DNA of 64,000 nt. Source: Fodinicola acaciae. Lineage in GTDB: Bacteria; Actinomycetota; Actinomycetes; Mycobacteriales; HKI-0501. Below the pieces are notes generated by a model. That model did not search any database and was not told where the DNA came from. It was given only the letters and a program-made list of their open reading frames with translations. A program made the translations under genes and the position numbers. Below, piece by piece: positions 18,057-25,920 of this stretch. Positions within the stretch are counted from its first letter, which is position 1. Each line of letters starts with the position of its first letter. The stretch is from assembly GCF_010993745.1 (NCBI RefSeq), contig NZ_WOTN01000001.1, positions 313,235-377,234 on the forward strand, read 5' to 3'.

Positions 18057-19099
18057 GTGTCGACCGTCCCCGCCAGTCGCCGGTCGCCGACCAGCTCGGA
18101 CAGCGGCCCGAGCCCGTTGACGGTTTCCTGCCTGGAAAGACCGAAATCGATCAGGCAGGCGACCTCGTCGACCCCGGTCCGTTCCAGCCGGCCGACGAAC
18201 TCCCGGCACCGTTCGACCGAGCCGAACAGGGCGGCCCGCCGGAAGTAGCGGTCGAAAGCGAACTCGAGCAGCGTCAGTGGATCCGCGTCCGCGGCTGCCC
18301 TGACACGGCGCATTTCCTGGCCCCAGAGCGTGGTGGACGACCGCAGGTATTCCAGGAAGGCCGGCCGTACGGTCTCGCGCACGTGCGTGGTGGTCGGCCC
18401 GACGTGCGTGTGCAGCATCAGCGTGACCGTGCCGCCGTACGGGTCCAGGCCGCTGTCCTCGCGAGCCTGCCGGTAGGCCGCGATTTTCGTGCCCAGCTCA
18501 TCCAGCGACATGAACAGCATGGCGGTGAGTACGTTGGCACCAGACGAACCGGCGCGGCGGAAGGTCCGGATCGACGAACTCGCGGTCAGCCAGATGCCCG
18601 GCAACCGCTGCACCGGTCGGGGAAACACCGTGACCTCGACCTGGTCGCCCTTTCCGTTCACTCGTGAGAGATGTTCGCCCCGCCACAGTCCGGTGAATTC
18701 CGCGATCATGTCCGGCAGCAGTGTGCGCCGGCGGGCGAACGCCGCCGGAGCCAACACGAAATCGTTGGCGTTCCAGCCCGCGGCGAACGCGAGATCGACG
18801 CGCCCACCCGAGATGTTGTCGACGACGGCCCAGTCTTCGGTGACCCGGAGGACATCGTTGAGCGGCAGAACCACGCTCCCCGCCCTGATCCGGATCCGCG
18901 AGGTCACCGCCGCGACCGCCGCGGCGGCCACCGCCGGGTTCGGATAAGCGCCGCCGAAGGCGTGAAAATGCCGCTCCGGCACCCAGAGCGCCTCGAAGCC
19001 GTTGCGGTCCGCGATCCGGGCCGATTCCAGCAGCAGGTCGTACTGCTCGGCGGCGCCGGCGGCGTCGCGGTTGGCGAAGTAGAGCAGGCTGAACCTCAT
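18053..19099 (-). CDS. Luciferase-like FMN monooxygenase (MupA/Atu3640 type)
   Basis: This 348-residue LLM flavoprotein begins FSLLYFANRD and contains GFEALWVPERHFHAFGG and NDVLRVTEDWAVVDNISGGRVDLAF, typical of the subfamily found in natural-product clusters. Members use reduced FMN for hydroxylation or Baeyer-Villiger oxidation of carrier-bound or free intermediates. No carrier protein is visible nearby. ATGA overlap follows the upstream ANL gene. Confidence 0.87.
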   Translation of the reverse strand: MRFSLLYFANRDAAGAAEQYDLLLESARIADRNGFEALWVPERHFHAFGGAYPNPAVAAAAVAAVTSRIRIRAGSVVLPLNDVLRVTEDWAVVDNISGGRVDLAFAAGWNANDFVLAPAAFARRRTLLPDMIAEFTGLWRGEHLSRVNGKGDQVEVTVFPRPVQRLPGIWLTASSSIRTFRRAGSSGANVLTAMLFMSLDELGTKIAAYRQAREDSGLDPYGGTVTLMLHTHVGPTTTHVRETVRPAFLEYLRSSTTLWGQEMRRVRAAADADPLTLLEFAFDRYFRRAALFGSVERCREFVGRLERTGVDEVACLIDFGLSRQETVNGLGPLSELVGDRRLAGTVDT

Positions 19100-20571
19100 C
19101 TGACCACCCGGTCTGGCGAGACCGCCGGTTTCCACCGCGATCCCAGTAATGCGGTCACCGCCGGCCGATCGGTCTTGCCGTTCTCCGTCATCGGAATCCG
19201 GTCCACCTCGATGATGCGGAACACCCCGGAAGGCAGCCCGAACCGGTGCTCCAGCCCCGAGCACGCGGACCGCAGCGCGCCTGCCTTGGTCGTCACCACG
19301 GCGATGACGACGTCGTCACGGCTTTCGACCGCCACCGTGAAGCCGTGATCGTGCAGTTCGGCCTCGATCTCGTCGAGATTGACGCGGCGGCCGCAGATCT
19401 TGTGCTGCCGGTCGGCCCGGCCAGCGAGATACAGCATGCCGTCTCGAAGACAGCCGACATCGCCGGTGCGCAACACCCCACGGAGCTCGTCACCGGCCGC
19501 GAGGTCCGTACGCTCCCAGGCGTATCCCAGCATGACGTTCGGTCCCCGGTAGACGACGCCGCCGACCGTCCCGTCCGGGAGCCGCTCACCGGCGTCGTTC
19601 TCGATCGTCAACACTCCGCCGGGAATGACCTGGCCGACCGAATCAAGCCGTCCTGCCGCGGCTTCCGCGCGCAGACAGGTGATGCGGGCGGTCGCCTCGG
19701 TCTGGCCGTACATCGACACGAACTCCGCACCGGCGTTTCGCATCGTCTGGTGGAAATACTCCCTGGTGTGGCGATCGAGCGGGCCGCCGGCATGCAGGAG
19801 CATCCGGAGGGCCGCCGACCCACTCGCCGTCCATTTCCTGGAACGAAGATTTCGCAGAGTCAGCGGAACCGCGCCAACGCAGCTGCCGGCCGCGTGCTCG
19901 ACCTGCCACCAGAACTCCTCGCCGGTCGGACTCCGGCTTGTCACGGCGATGCTGCCGCCAACCGCGAAATGCGAATTGACAATGGAAAGGCCAAAACTGT
20001 AACCAAGGGGCAGTGAGGTCATGCCCCGGTCCGCGGCCGTCATGCCGAGCGCCGCGACGATCGCGAGAGCGTTGGACCGCAGCGCTCGGTAGGACAGACG
20101 TACCGTTCTCGCGGTCCCCAGTGACCCGGAGGTGCGTAGCAGCGCGGCCAGTTCGGGATGGATTCGCGGCGACTGGATTCCTCGGTGCGAACGAGCCACC
20201 CGGATACCGTCGACCGCTCCCGCGGGCCGGTATCCGGCCGCATCCACCGCGGCCGTCGGCGCGGCGCCACCGGAATGCAGCACCAGGTCGGGACGAAACT
20301 GGCCGAGTACGGTCTGCCATTCCCGTTCGGTGGCACCGTCCAGCGGCAGGACCGTGTGCCCTGCCCCGAGTGTGGCCAGATAGCAGGCGATTCCCGAGAT
20401 CGACCGTGCCGCCTCGACGACGACGAGGAGCTTGTCTGGACCGTCGAAAAGCTCCTGCAGAACGGCGATCCGCCGACGCAGCTGCGAGTAGGTCACGCAT
20501 TCGCCGCTGGTCGGGTCGATCACCGCCACGGTCTGCGGTGGCGGTGAGGCGAGGGCGAGAAAGTCCAGCAT
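19096..20571 (-). CDS. AMP-binding (ANL) protein with altered P-loop
   Basis: This protein of about 491 residues has the MYGQTEA motif, RTGDVG hinge and a C-terminal ENGKTDRP with the catalytic Lys. The first core loop reads TSGSLGTART, without the Lys normally following the TSG-TTG loop. It may activate an acid less conventionally or act with the truncated ANL protein two genes upstream. The ATG at 20571 is preferred. A TTG at 20580 directly abuts the P450 stop and is an alternative. The substrate is unknown. Confidence 0.8.
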   Translation of the reverse strand: MLDFLALASPPPQTVAVIDPTSGECVTYSQLRRRIAVLQELFDGPDKLLVVVEAARSISGIACYLATLGAGHTVLPLDGATEREWQTVLGQFRPDLVLHSGGAAPTAAVDAAGYRPAGAVDGIRVARSHRGIQSPRIHPELAALLRTSGSLGTARTVRLSYRALRSNALAIVAALGMTAADRGMTSLPLGYSFGLSIVNSHFAVGGSIAVTSRSPTGEEFWWQVEHAAGSCVGAVPLTLRNLRSRKWTASGSAALRMLLHAGGPLDRHTREYFHQTMRNAGAEFVSMYGQTEATARITCLRAEAAAGRLDSVGQVIPGGVLTIENDAGERLPDGTVGGVVYRGPNVMLGYAWERTDLAAGDELRGVLRTGDVGCLRDGMLYLAGRADRQHKICGRRVNLDEIEAELHDHGFTVAVESRDDVVIAVVTTKAGALRSACSGLEHRFGLPSGVFRIIEVDRIPMTENGKTDRPAVTALLGSRWKPAVSPDRVVR

Positions 20572-20580
20572 CGGGTCCAA

Positions 20581-21852
20581 CTACCTCGCCGGGCCCAGGG
20601 TGACCGGCAGCTTCGCCAGCTGCCAGGCGCCGCGGACCGGGCCACGCCGCAGGTCCGCTGGCGGCACCGCCAGAGCGACCTCGGGATAGCGGCGCAACAG
20701 CGATCCGACCGCGATTTCGGCTTCGTGCCGGGCAAGCCCGGCGCCCGGGCAATAGTGGGGACCGTGCCCGAACCCCAACTGAGTGGCCCGGCCATGGCCC
20801 GGCTCGCGGGTGACGTCGAGCTGGTGGGGGCGGTCGAAGGCGCGCGGGTCGTAGTTGGCGCCGACCAGGACCGGCATCACGGCCTCGCCTTTCCGTACGA
20901 GAGTGTCGCCGAGACGGACATCCTCGGTGGCATAGCGCATGAATGCGGACAGCGTGGGGCCGCACCAGCGCATCAGCTCGTTCACCGCGTTGGGCAGCAG
21001 TCCCGGATCGCGACGAAGCGCGGCCAACTGCTCGGGATGGGTCAGCAGTGCGGCCGTTCCGTTCGCGATGAGGTGCGCGGTGGTTTCGTGGCCGGCGACG
21101 ATCATGGTGAGAATGAGCATCACGATCTCGTCGCCGCCGAGTTCGTCGCTGTGGCCGCTGGAATGGCTGAGGCCGGAGACGAAGTCGTCTGCCGGCCGGC
21201 GGCGGCGCCGGGCGATCAGCTCCTGGAGATAGTCGACCGCGCCGCGTACGGCGTCGCCCATCTCCCGTCCGGTGGCGAGGATCGCTGCCCACCTGCGCAT
21301 GGCCGGCCAGTCGGATTCCGGGATACCGATCAGTTCGCAGATGACCGTGATCGGCAGTGGATAGGCGAAATGGGCCAGCAGGTCGACCACGCCGTCCTGC
21401 GCACTGCCAGGCAAAGCGTCGAGGAGATTCCCGGTGATTTCTTCGATGCGTGGCTGCAGACGCAGGACCGTACGCGCGGTGAGTGCTCGCGAGACATGCT
21501 TGCGCAGCCTCGCGTGGTCGGCACCGTCGACATCGGACAGGTTCGGACCCAGAAACTTGAGATACTCCGCCGGCGTGCCACTGGCCCGGCGGATCAGCTC
21601 GAGCATGCTGGGGCCGTCGTTGCCCGGTATGTTGCGGACGTCGTTGACAAACCGCGGATCGCTCATGACCAGCGACACGTGCTCGTGGCGGGTTACGAGC
21701 CACAGTGGTGCCAGGCCGGGCAGCACGCCGCGGGTGAGCCCGGGGCGCTCCCGAATTCGTGAATATTCCCCGAACGGATCGCCGGCGAGTTTTTCGCTCG
21801 CCAAATCGACGGTGTCCACCAGGACCGGATCCGCCGGTTCCACACCGGTCAT
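20581..21852 (-). CDS. Cytochrome P450
   Basis: This 423-residue P450 of the CYP107-like actinomycete type shows VAGHETTAHL in the I helix, NELMRW (ExxR) and the haem loop FGHGPHYCPGAGLAR. It starts within the stop codon of the upstream ANL gene (ATGA). It probably hydroxylates or epoxidises a cluster intermediate. It is distinct from the P450 at 12965-14125, so two independent oxidations are expected. Confidence 0.92.
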   Translation of the reverse strand: MTGVEPADPVLVDTVDLASEKLAGDPFGEYSRIRERPGLTRGVLPGLAPLWLVTRHEHVSLVMSDPRFVNDVRNIPGNDGPSMLELIRRASGTPAEYLKFLGPNLSDVDGADHARLRKHVSRALTARTVLRLQPRIEEITGNLLDALPGSAQDGVVDLLAHFAYPLPITVICELIGIPESDWPAMRRWAAILATGREMGDAVRGAVDYLQELIARRRRRPADDFVSGLSHSSGHSDELGGDEIVMLILTMIVAGHETTAHLIANGTAALLTHPEQLAALRRDPGLLPNAVNELMRWCGPTLSAFMRYATEDVRLGDTLVRKGEAVMPVLVGANYDPRAFDRPHQLDVTREPGHGRATQLGFGHGPHYCPGAGLARHEAEIAVGSLLRRYPEVALAVPPADLRRGPVRGAWQLAKLPVTLGPAR

Positions 21853-23138
21853 CTTGTGCCGACCTCCCAGCGATCACGGCGTCGACCGACCAGATAGAGA
21901 TAGCCGTCGTCGTCCCGGCGCGCCAGGTCCCCGGTCCGAAGAATGTCAGTGCCTCCCGGATCGACGCACCGATTCCAGTAACCGGACATCGCTGCCGGCG
22001 AACGGATCCAGATCTCTCCGACCTCGTCGCCGCTGACGTCGGAACCGTCCTCGCCAACGATCCGTGATTCGACTCCGTCGACGATCCGGCCGCAGGACGC
22101 CAGAAGATGCGGACGGCGTACGGGATCGTGTTCTTTTCTTGTGAGGTGCGAGATCGGCGACATGTGCTCGGTCTGCCCGTAGATCTGGGTGAACACCGGA
22201 CCGATGCGGCGTATCGCCTCCCGGATGCGCTCAGGGCGGATGGGCGCGGCACCGTAGACGATCGTTCGAAGCGACGTCAGGTCGTACGATTCCGGATCCG
22301 CCCGATCAAGTATCGCGCCGATCATCTCCGGGGTGAGGACAGCGAAGGAAATACGGTCGTGTTGGATGGCGCGCAGCCATGTGTCGGGATGGAAGTAGCG
22401 CTGCAGGAAAATCGTTCCTCCACGAAGCAACACGGGCAGCACCGCCGTACTCCCGCCAAGCACGATGGACGCGACCGCGAGATGACGCGGTTGCTCGGGA
22501 ATGGCGTAGGGCGCGGTCGCGGTCTGCGCGAAGACCATCGCGCGATGCGACGTCAACACACCTTTGGGGGCCCCGGTCGTGCCTCCGGTGTAATGCAGCC
22601 AGGCGACGTCCTCTGCGGTCACGTTCGCGCGTGCGGCCGGATCCGGCGACGCGTTTTCCGACAGGGAAAGCAAATCATCGCCGGCCGAAGCGGGTCCCAG
22701 CGTGAGTACCGACCGCAGCGTTTCTGATCGTTCCAGCAGGATCGCGCCGATCCGGGCGAATAGCGGGTCGACGATCAGCACCCTCAAGCCGGCATCGCGT
22801 ACGAACCACAGCAAGGTGTCCACCGGGTTTGCCGGGTGAAGTCCAGTGGTGCGCGCGCCACGGATCCACGCGGCGGCCTGCGCCAGCCAGAGTTCGGCCC
22901 GGTTCGGGCCGAGCATCCCGACCGGCGTGCCGTTCCCGATGCCGCGCTCGGCGAGTGCCGCAGCTGTCCGCAGGACGACATCCTTGGCTGCTCGATAGGA
23001 AAGAATTCGGCCGTCCTGCGCGAATGCCGCGCGATCGGGATTGCCGGAGAGAGCCCGCAGGATCAGATCCCCGTACGATTGTCGCGCGTCCGCCGGCGAC
23101 AGCGACAACCCCGCCGGCCGAGCCGTGTCCGTGGTCAC
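21849..23138 (-). CDS. ANL acyl-CoA ligase-like protein lacking the C-terminal lid domain
   Basis: This 429-residue protein has a good N-terminal adenylation domain (LHYTGGTTGAPKG, IYGQTEH, LRTGDLARRDDDGYLYLVGR). It stops about 15 residues after the hinge, so the 100-120-residue C-terminal domain with the A10 catalytic Lys is absent. The stop overlaps the P450 start codon (ATGA), so the truncation looks fixed in operon structure rather than random. It could adenylate with a lid supplied by the ANL protein at 19096-20571, or be a relic. The start is taken as GTG 23138, 5 nt after the methyltransferase stop. Confidence 0.8.
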   Translation of the reverse strand: MTTDTARPAGLSLSPADARQSYGDLILRALSGNPDRAAFAQDGRILSYRAAKDVVLRTAAALAERGIGNGTPVGMLGPNRAELWLAQAAAWIRGARTTGLHPANPVDTLLWFVRDAGLRVLIVDPLFARIGAILLERSETLRSVLTLGPASAGDDLLSLSENASPDPAARANVTAEDVAWLHYTGGTTGAPKGVLTSHRAMVFAQTATAPYAIPEQPRHLAVASIVLGGSTAVLPVLLRGGTIFLQRYFHPDTWLRAIQHDRISFAVLTPEMIGAILDRADPESYDLTSLRTIVYGAAPIRPERIREAIRRIGPVFTQIYGQTEHMSPISHLTRKEHDPVRRPHLLASCGRIVDGVESRIVGEDGSDVSGDEVGEIWIRSPAAMSGYWNRCVDPGGTDILRTGDLARRDDDGYLYLVGRRRDRWEVGTR

Positions 23139-23143
23139 GACGA

Positions 23144-23875
23144 TCAACTGCTCTTCCGGCCGATGAAGACGTAGTAGGGAACCGCGGAGCCGGGCAGGTA
23201 TGGCAGGCGGGTCACCCGCTCCACCAACCGGATCTGTTCGAACCGATGCCGCAGATAGGGCAGGTGGTCGGCGGAGACAAAGACGTTGTCCCAGCTGAAC
23301 CAGAACGGCCAGAGAAATCGCTGCAGGCGGGAATGCCGGCGCAGGCCGTCCTCGGGCCGCTTGCGGGACACGTGGAAATCGACGGCGCCGATCAGGCCGC
23401 CCGGTGGCAGGAGCGACCAGGCGTGGTCGATCGCCTGGAACCAATTGGGCACCATCGTCAGCGAATAGCAGAAAGTAATCGCGTCCGGCGGGCCGGCCGG
23501 CGGCAGGTAGGTGGTGAGGTCCGCACGCTCCGTACGCACAGTTTTCCAGCCGTTGTCGTCGATCCGCTGCCGGGCGACGCGTAGCAGGGGCTCGCACAGA
23601 TCCACCACGGTAACCGAGTCGAGACGGGGCAGCCGGTCGGCGATAAAGGTCAGCGACGCGCCGGTTCCGCCTCCCATGTCCAGCAGCCGCCCGCCGTCCG
23701 CGACGTTGAGGCCGCGCATCATTTCCTCACGACCGGGCAGCAGCCGGCGCCGGAAATCATCGTAGTCGGCGGCCTGGCGATCGTAGAAAGCGTCGAGCCA
23801 GGCCGCGTGATCGGCAGTGGCTCGCGGCGGGCGGACGAGCCGGGCCAGAACGTGCATGTCAGCGACCAGCCCCAC
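23144..23875 (-). CDS. BtaB-like SAM-dependent methyltransferase
   Basis: This 243-residue class I methyltransferase has FYDRQAADYDDFRRRLLPGRE before the SAM motif LLDMGGGTGASL, a pattern typical of BtaB, the N-methyltransferase that trimethylates the homoserine amine of betaine lipids. The GTG start at 23875 has GGGGAG about ten bases upstream and lies 3 nt after the BtaA-like stop. The BtaA-BtaB gene order strongly suggests a homoserine-betaine-forming pair. The lipid or peptide acceptor in this setting is not known. Confidence 0.8.
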   Translation of the reverse strand: MGLVADMHVLARLVRPPRATADHAAWLDAFYDRQAADYDDFRRRLLPGREEMMRGLNVADGGRLLDMGGGTGASLTFIADRLPRLDSVTVVDLCEPLLRVARQRIDDNGWKTVRTERADLTTYLPPAGPPDAITFCYSLTMVPNWFQAIDHAWSLLPPGGLIGAVDFHVSRKRPEDGLRRHSRLQRFLWPFWFSWDNVFVSADHLPYLRHRFEQIRLVERVTRLPYLPGSAVPYYVFIGRKSS

Positions 23876-23878
23876 AGC

Positions 23879-25063
23879 TCAGCACTCCCCGGGCAACTGG
23901 GCGATGTGAAAACTGCCGTAGGTGTGTACGCGATCTCGGACGTGCAGCGCGCTGGCCGTCTCTTGGTCGTAACGCAGCACGTCGCCCAGCTCGACGGGAC
24001 GGCCCCGCCAGTCCACCCGGAGATGCTGGAGAAAGTCCGCGTTCGGCGCCGCGCTGCGGAAGATGACGCGCGCGCCCGGCGCGGCCGCCAGCAAGGCTGT
24101 CCACTCCTCGGCCAGCGCGGAGCGGTCGTGCCATGCCATCCAGTCCATGTGGTCAAGCAGGGAGATCTTCGAAACCATGGGCGTGGCTCGCCGCAGACAG
24201 GCGGTGAGCGTGCCGGTGGTGACATGAAGGCGATCGATGAGTCCGGCCTTCAACCGCGCGAAGTTCACCCGCTTGAGGAATTCCGGACAGCAGTCCGTGC
24301 GATAGGAGCCTTCGAGGTAGAGTCGCCAGAAGTAGTTGGATGCGAACGACATCCGGGTGAGTACGGCTTCGGTCGCCCGGGTGAATGCCGTCAGTACGCT
24401 CCCATGCGTACGCACGACCTGCTGTCGTTGGGTTTGCGGCACGCCGACCAGCGCTAAGGTCCCCTGCTGGGAAAGCAAGGCACGCAAGGGCGCACTCAGC
24501 AACCGATCACGGACCTTCTCCTCGTACACCAACCGCTGGACGGTGAGGTCCGGCGCCGCGATGATCTGTTCGAGCCCGGAGCGCAACATACGGTCGTGCC
24601 GGACGATTCGAGCGATCAGCCAGGCGATGCTGCCCGTACCTCCGCGGTAGAAAAAGCTTCGCCGCGGCCGCCGTCCGGCGAAAAGGCGGATGTTGCGGTC
24701 CCAGAACCGACGGGCGTATTCAGGCAGGGCGCGTCGCATAAGATCGTGGTACAGGGCGACGGCGTTCGGTGACCGGCCACAGCCGAACATCTCGAAGAAC
24801 GACTCGTAGTCCAGCTGGTGGATGCCGGCGACTTTGAGTTGCAGCAACGCGTTCTGGGCCGGGTTGACGTCCACGGCGGTGACCCGGCCGGCTCCGGCAA
24901 GCAGATAGTCCAGGCTGTTGCAGCCAGCGCTGGTGATGACGAGGGCGTGGTCGTCGGAGGTGAACTCCAGCGCGACGCGATCCAGTGCCGGGTCCTCCCA
25001 GCACGTGTTGTAAACCAGCCCGCGTCTGCCGAGCCGGTCAAGCACGCCCGCGGGCATTAGCAT
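23879..25063 (-). CDS. BtaA-like (DUF3419) 3-amino-3-carboxypropyltransferase
   Basis: This 394-residue DUF3419 protein shows VYNTCWEDPALDR, SAGCNSLDYLLAG and DVNPAQNALLQLK, the conserved blocks of BtaA. BtaA transfers the 3-amino-3-carboxypropyl group of SAM to diacylglycerol to make diacylglyceryl-homoserine. The ATG at 25063 has GAGG nine bases upstream; a GTG at 25108 gives a longer but less convincing start. It is the first gene of the 25063-16213 operon, behind a SARP-like promoter. Its presence in a RiPP cluster suggests betaine decoration of a lipid, acyl group or the peptide (inference). Confidence 0.85.
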   Translation of the reverse strand: MLMPAGVLDRLGRRGLVYNTCWEDPALDRVALEFTSDDHALVITSAGCNSLDYLLAGAGRVTAVDVNPAQNALLQLKVAGIHQLDYESFFEMFGCGRSPNAVALYHDLMRRALPEYARRFWDRNIRLFAGRRPRRSFFYRGGTGSIAWLIARIVRHDRMLRSGLEQIIAAPDLTVQRLVYEEKVRDRLLSAPLRALLSQQGTLALVGVPQTQRQQVVRTHGSVLTAFTRATEAVLTRMSFASNYFWRLYLEGSYRTDCCPEFLKRVNFARLKAGLIDRLHVTTGTLTACLRRATPMVSKISLLDHMDWMAWHDRSALAEEWTALLAAAPGARVIFRSAAPNADFLQHLRVDWRGRPVELGDVLRYDQETASALHVRDRVHTYGSFHIAQLPGEC

Positions 25064-25151
25064 TCGTTGCTGCCTCGATCGCCGTCCGGTAGGGGAGTGG
25101 AATCGCACCTCGACGCTTCACCGCACGTGTGATCGCCGACCTTCACCCGCA

Positions 25152-25185
25152 TGGATAGCACTGATCGCTTTCAAATCGCTTCCAA
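25152..25185 (-). promoter_or_regulatory. SARP-like paired heptamers and -10 before the BtaA operon
   Basis: Reading the minus strand: TTGGAAG (25185-25179), 4 nt, TTGAAAG (25174-25168), 10 nt, TATCCA (25157-25152). The repeat unit extends to 11 bp (both heptamers are followed by CGAT). Geometry is identical to the YcaO-operon promoter. A further 11-bp-spaced pair, GTTCGAG (25218-25224) and GGTCGAG (25229-25235), lies just upstream. Confidence 0.62.
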
Positions 25186-25388
25186 AATCGCTGTCCGCCC
25201 GAGCTGCTAGCGTCCCCGTTCGAGAAACGGTCGAGCGGGGGCCTGGAGCCGGCACGGCCGTACATCCACCAATCTCATAGAGCGCCAAAGTAGTTGTTGA
25301 CTTGGTCGAGTTCATGGTGTTGATTCGACCTTGCCGTTTGCCCGCTCCTGCCGAATCAGCGCGGTTACCGTGGAAGGAAGGCGACGTT

Positions 25389-25532
25389 ATGGACACCGAA
25401 ACGCCCGTACAGACTGCTGTGGACGCACTCCAGGAGCTTCCGGCAACCGAGAGCGATGGCCTGTGGGAGAATTCGCTGTGCTGTATGACTTTTACCGTCC
25501 CGGGCTGTAACACGTCGATGATTTCCACCTGA
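25389..25532 (+). CDS. Putative RiPP precursor peptide B
   Basis: This 47-residue peptide has an acidic leader (DALQELPATESDGLW) followed by a hydrophobic Cys/Ser/Thr-rich tail (ENSLCCMTFTVPGCNTSMIST). The ATG at 25389 is preceded by GGAAGGAAGG, a strong ribosome site, which rules out the longer in-frame reading to 25302. It is divergent from the BtaA operon and so sits at the head of the cluster. Three Cys and several Ser/Thr give substrates for the YcaO and split dehydratase. No homology claim is made; the assignment rests on size, leader-like composition and location. Confidence 0.65.
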   Translation: MDTETPVQTAVDALQELPATESDGLWENSLCCMTFTVPGCNTSMIST

Positions 25533-25542
25533 ACCTCGGGCC

Positions 25543-25785
25543 GTGCGTCCGCCGCGGTCACCTGTGTTGCCGCACATGCGGACGCCCGGGTCATCCGGTG
25601 GCTCACTGTCCTCGATCACAGTTTCGCGCGGTGTGTGGAAGGTCGGCGAGAGCCATCTCACCGACATGCTCGGCCGGCGCCACGACCAGATCGTCCTCAC
25701 ACCTCGTGCCGAGTTCGACAAGCAGTATCGCGAATGGCTGAAACGAAAACTCCCGTCCAGGCCGCGGGGGAGCGACAGCCCGTGA
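25543..25785 (+). CDS. Hypothetical small protein or gene remnant
   Basis: An open frame of up to 80 codons follows precursor B by 10 nt. Only its second half (VGESHLTDMLGRRHDQIVL, then a Lys/Arg-rich tail) has strong GC3 codon bias and looks like real protein. The GTG at 25543 has no clear ribosome site. I do not recognise a family. It may be the 3' fragment of a larger lost gene or a small accessory protein. Confidence 0.3.
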   Translation: MRPPRSPVLPHMRTPGSSGGSLSSITVSRGVWKVGESHLTDMLGRRHDQIVLTPRAEFDKQYREWLKRKLPSRPRGSDSP

Positions 25786-25787
25786 AC

Positions 25788-25817
25788 ATACTGAGAAATC
25801 GTCGCGATTCTCAGTAT
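25788..25817. terminator. Perfect 10-bp inverted repeat
   Basis: ATACTGAGAA (25788-25797) and TTCTCAGTAT (25808-25817) form a stem with a 10-nt spacer that can itself pair partly (TCG/CGA). It lies between the 3' ends of precursor B's transcript and the minus-strand fulvocin-like gene. A terminator is plausible, but without a T-run it could also be a protein-binding palindrome. Confidence 0.4.
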
Positions 25818-25920
25818 CACTCGGCGAAATGGCGCTGATCGAGATGACGACCCAGGCCGCGGACGGCGACGGCCGAGCCCGCCGAACGTACGGCGTAGTC
25901 GTGCTGTCAAGGAGAATCGG

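Noticed and set aside
19643..22252. 869-codon minus-strand open frame
   Set aside because: It is an Arg/Pro-rich shadow of the ANL and P450 genes; high GC removes stops from the wrong frame.
25389..25532. Calling precursor B a thiopeptide
   Set aside because: The core lacks the alternating Ser/Cys pattern and Ser spacing of known thiopeptides, and only one SpaB_C enzyme is visible.
377..25532. LanC cyclase for a classical lanthipeptide
   Set aside because: No protein with LanC zinc-ligand motifs was found in the window, so lanthionine formation is not supported here.
25118..25606. 162-codon minus-strand open frame upstream of BtaA
   Set aside because: It covers the promoter repeats and precursor B on the other strand, and has no ribosome site or recognisable domain.
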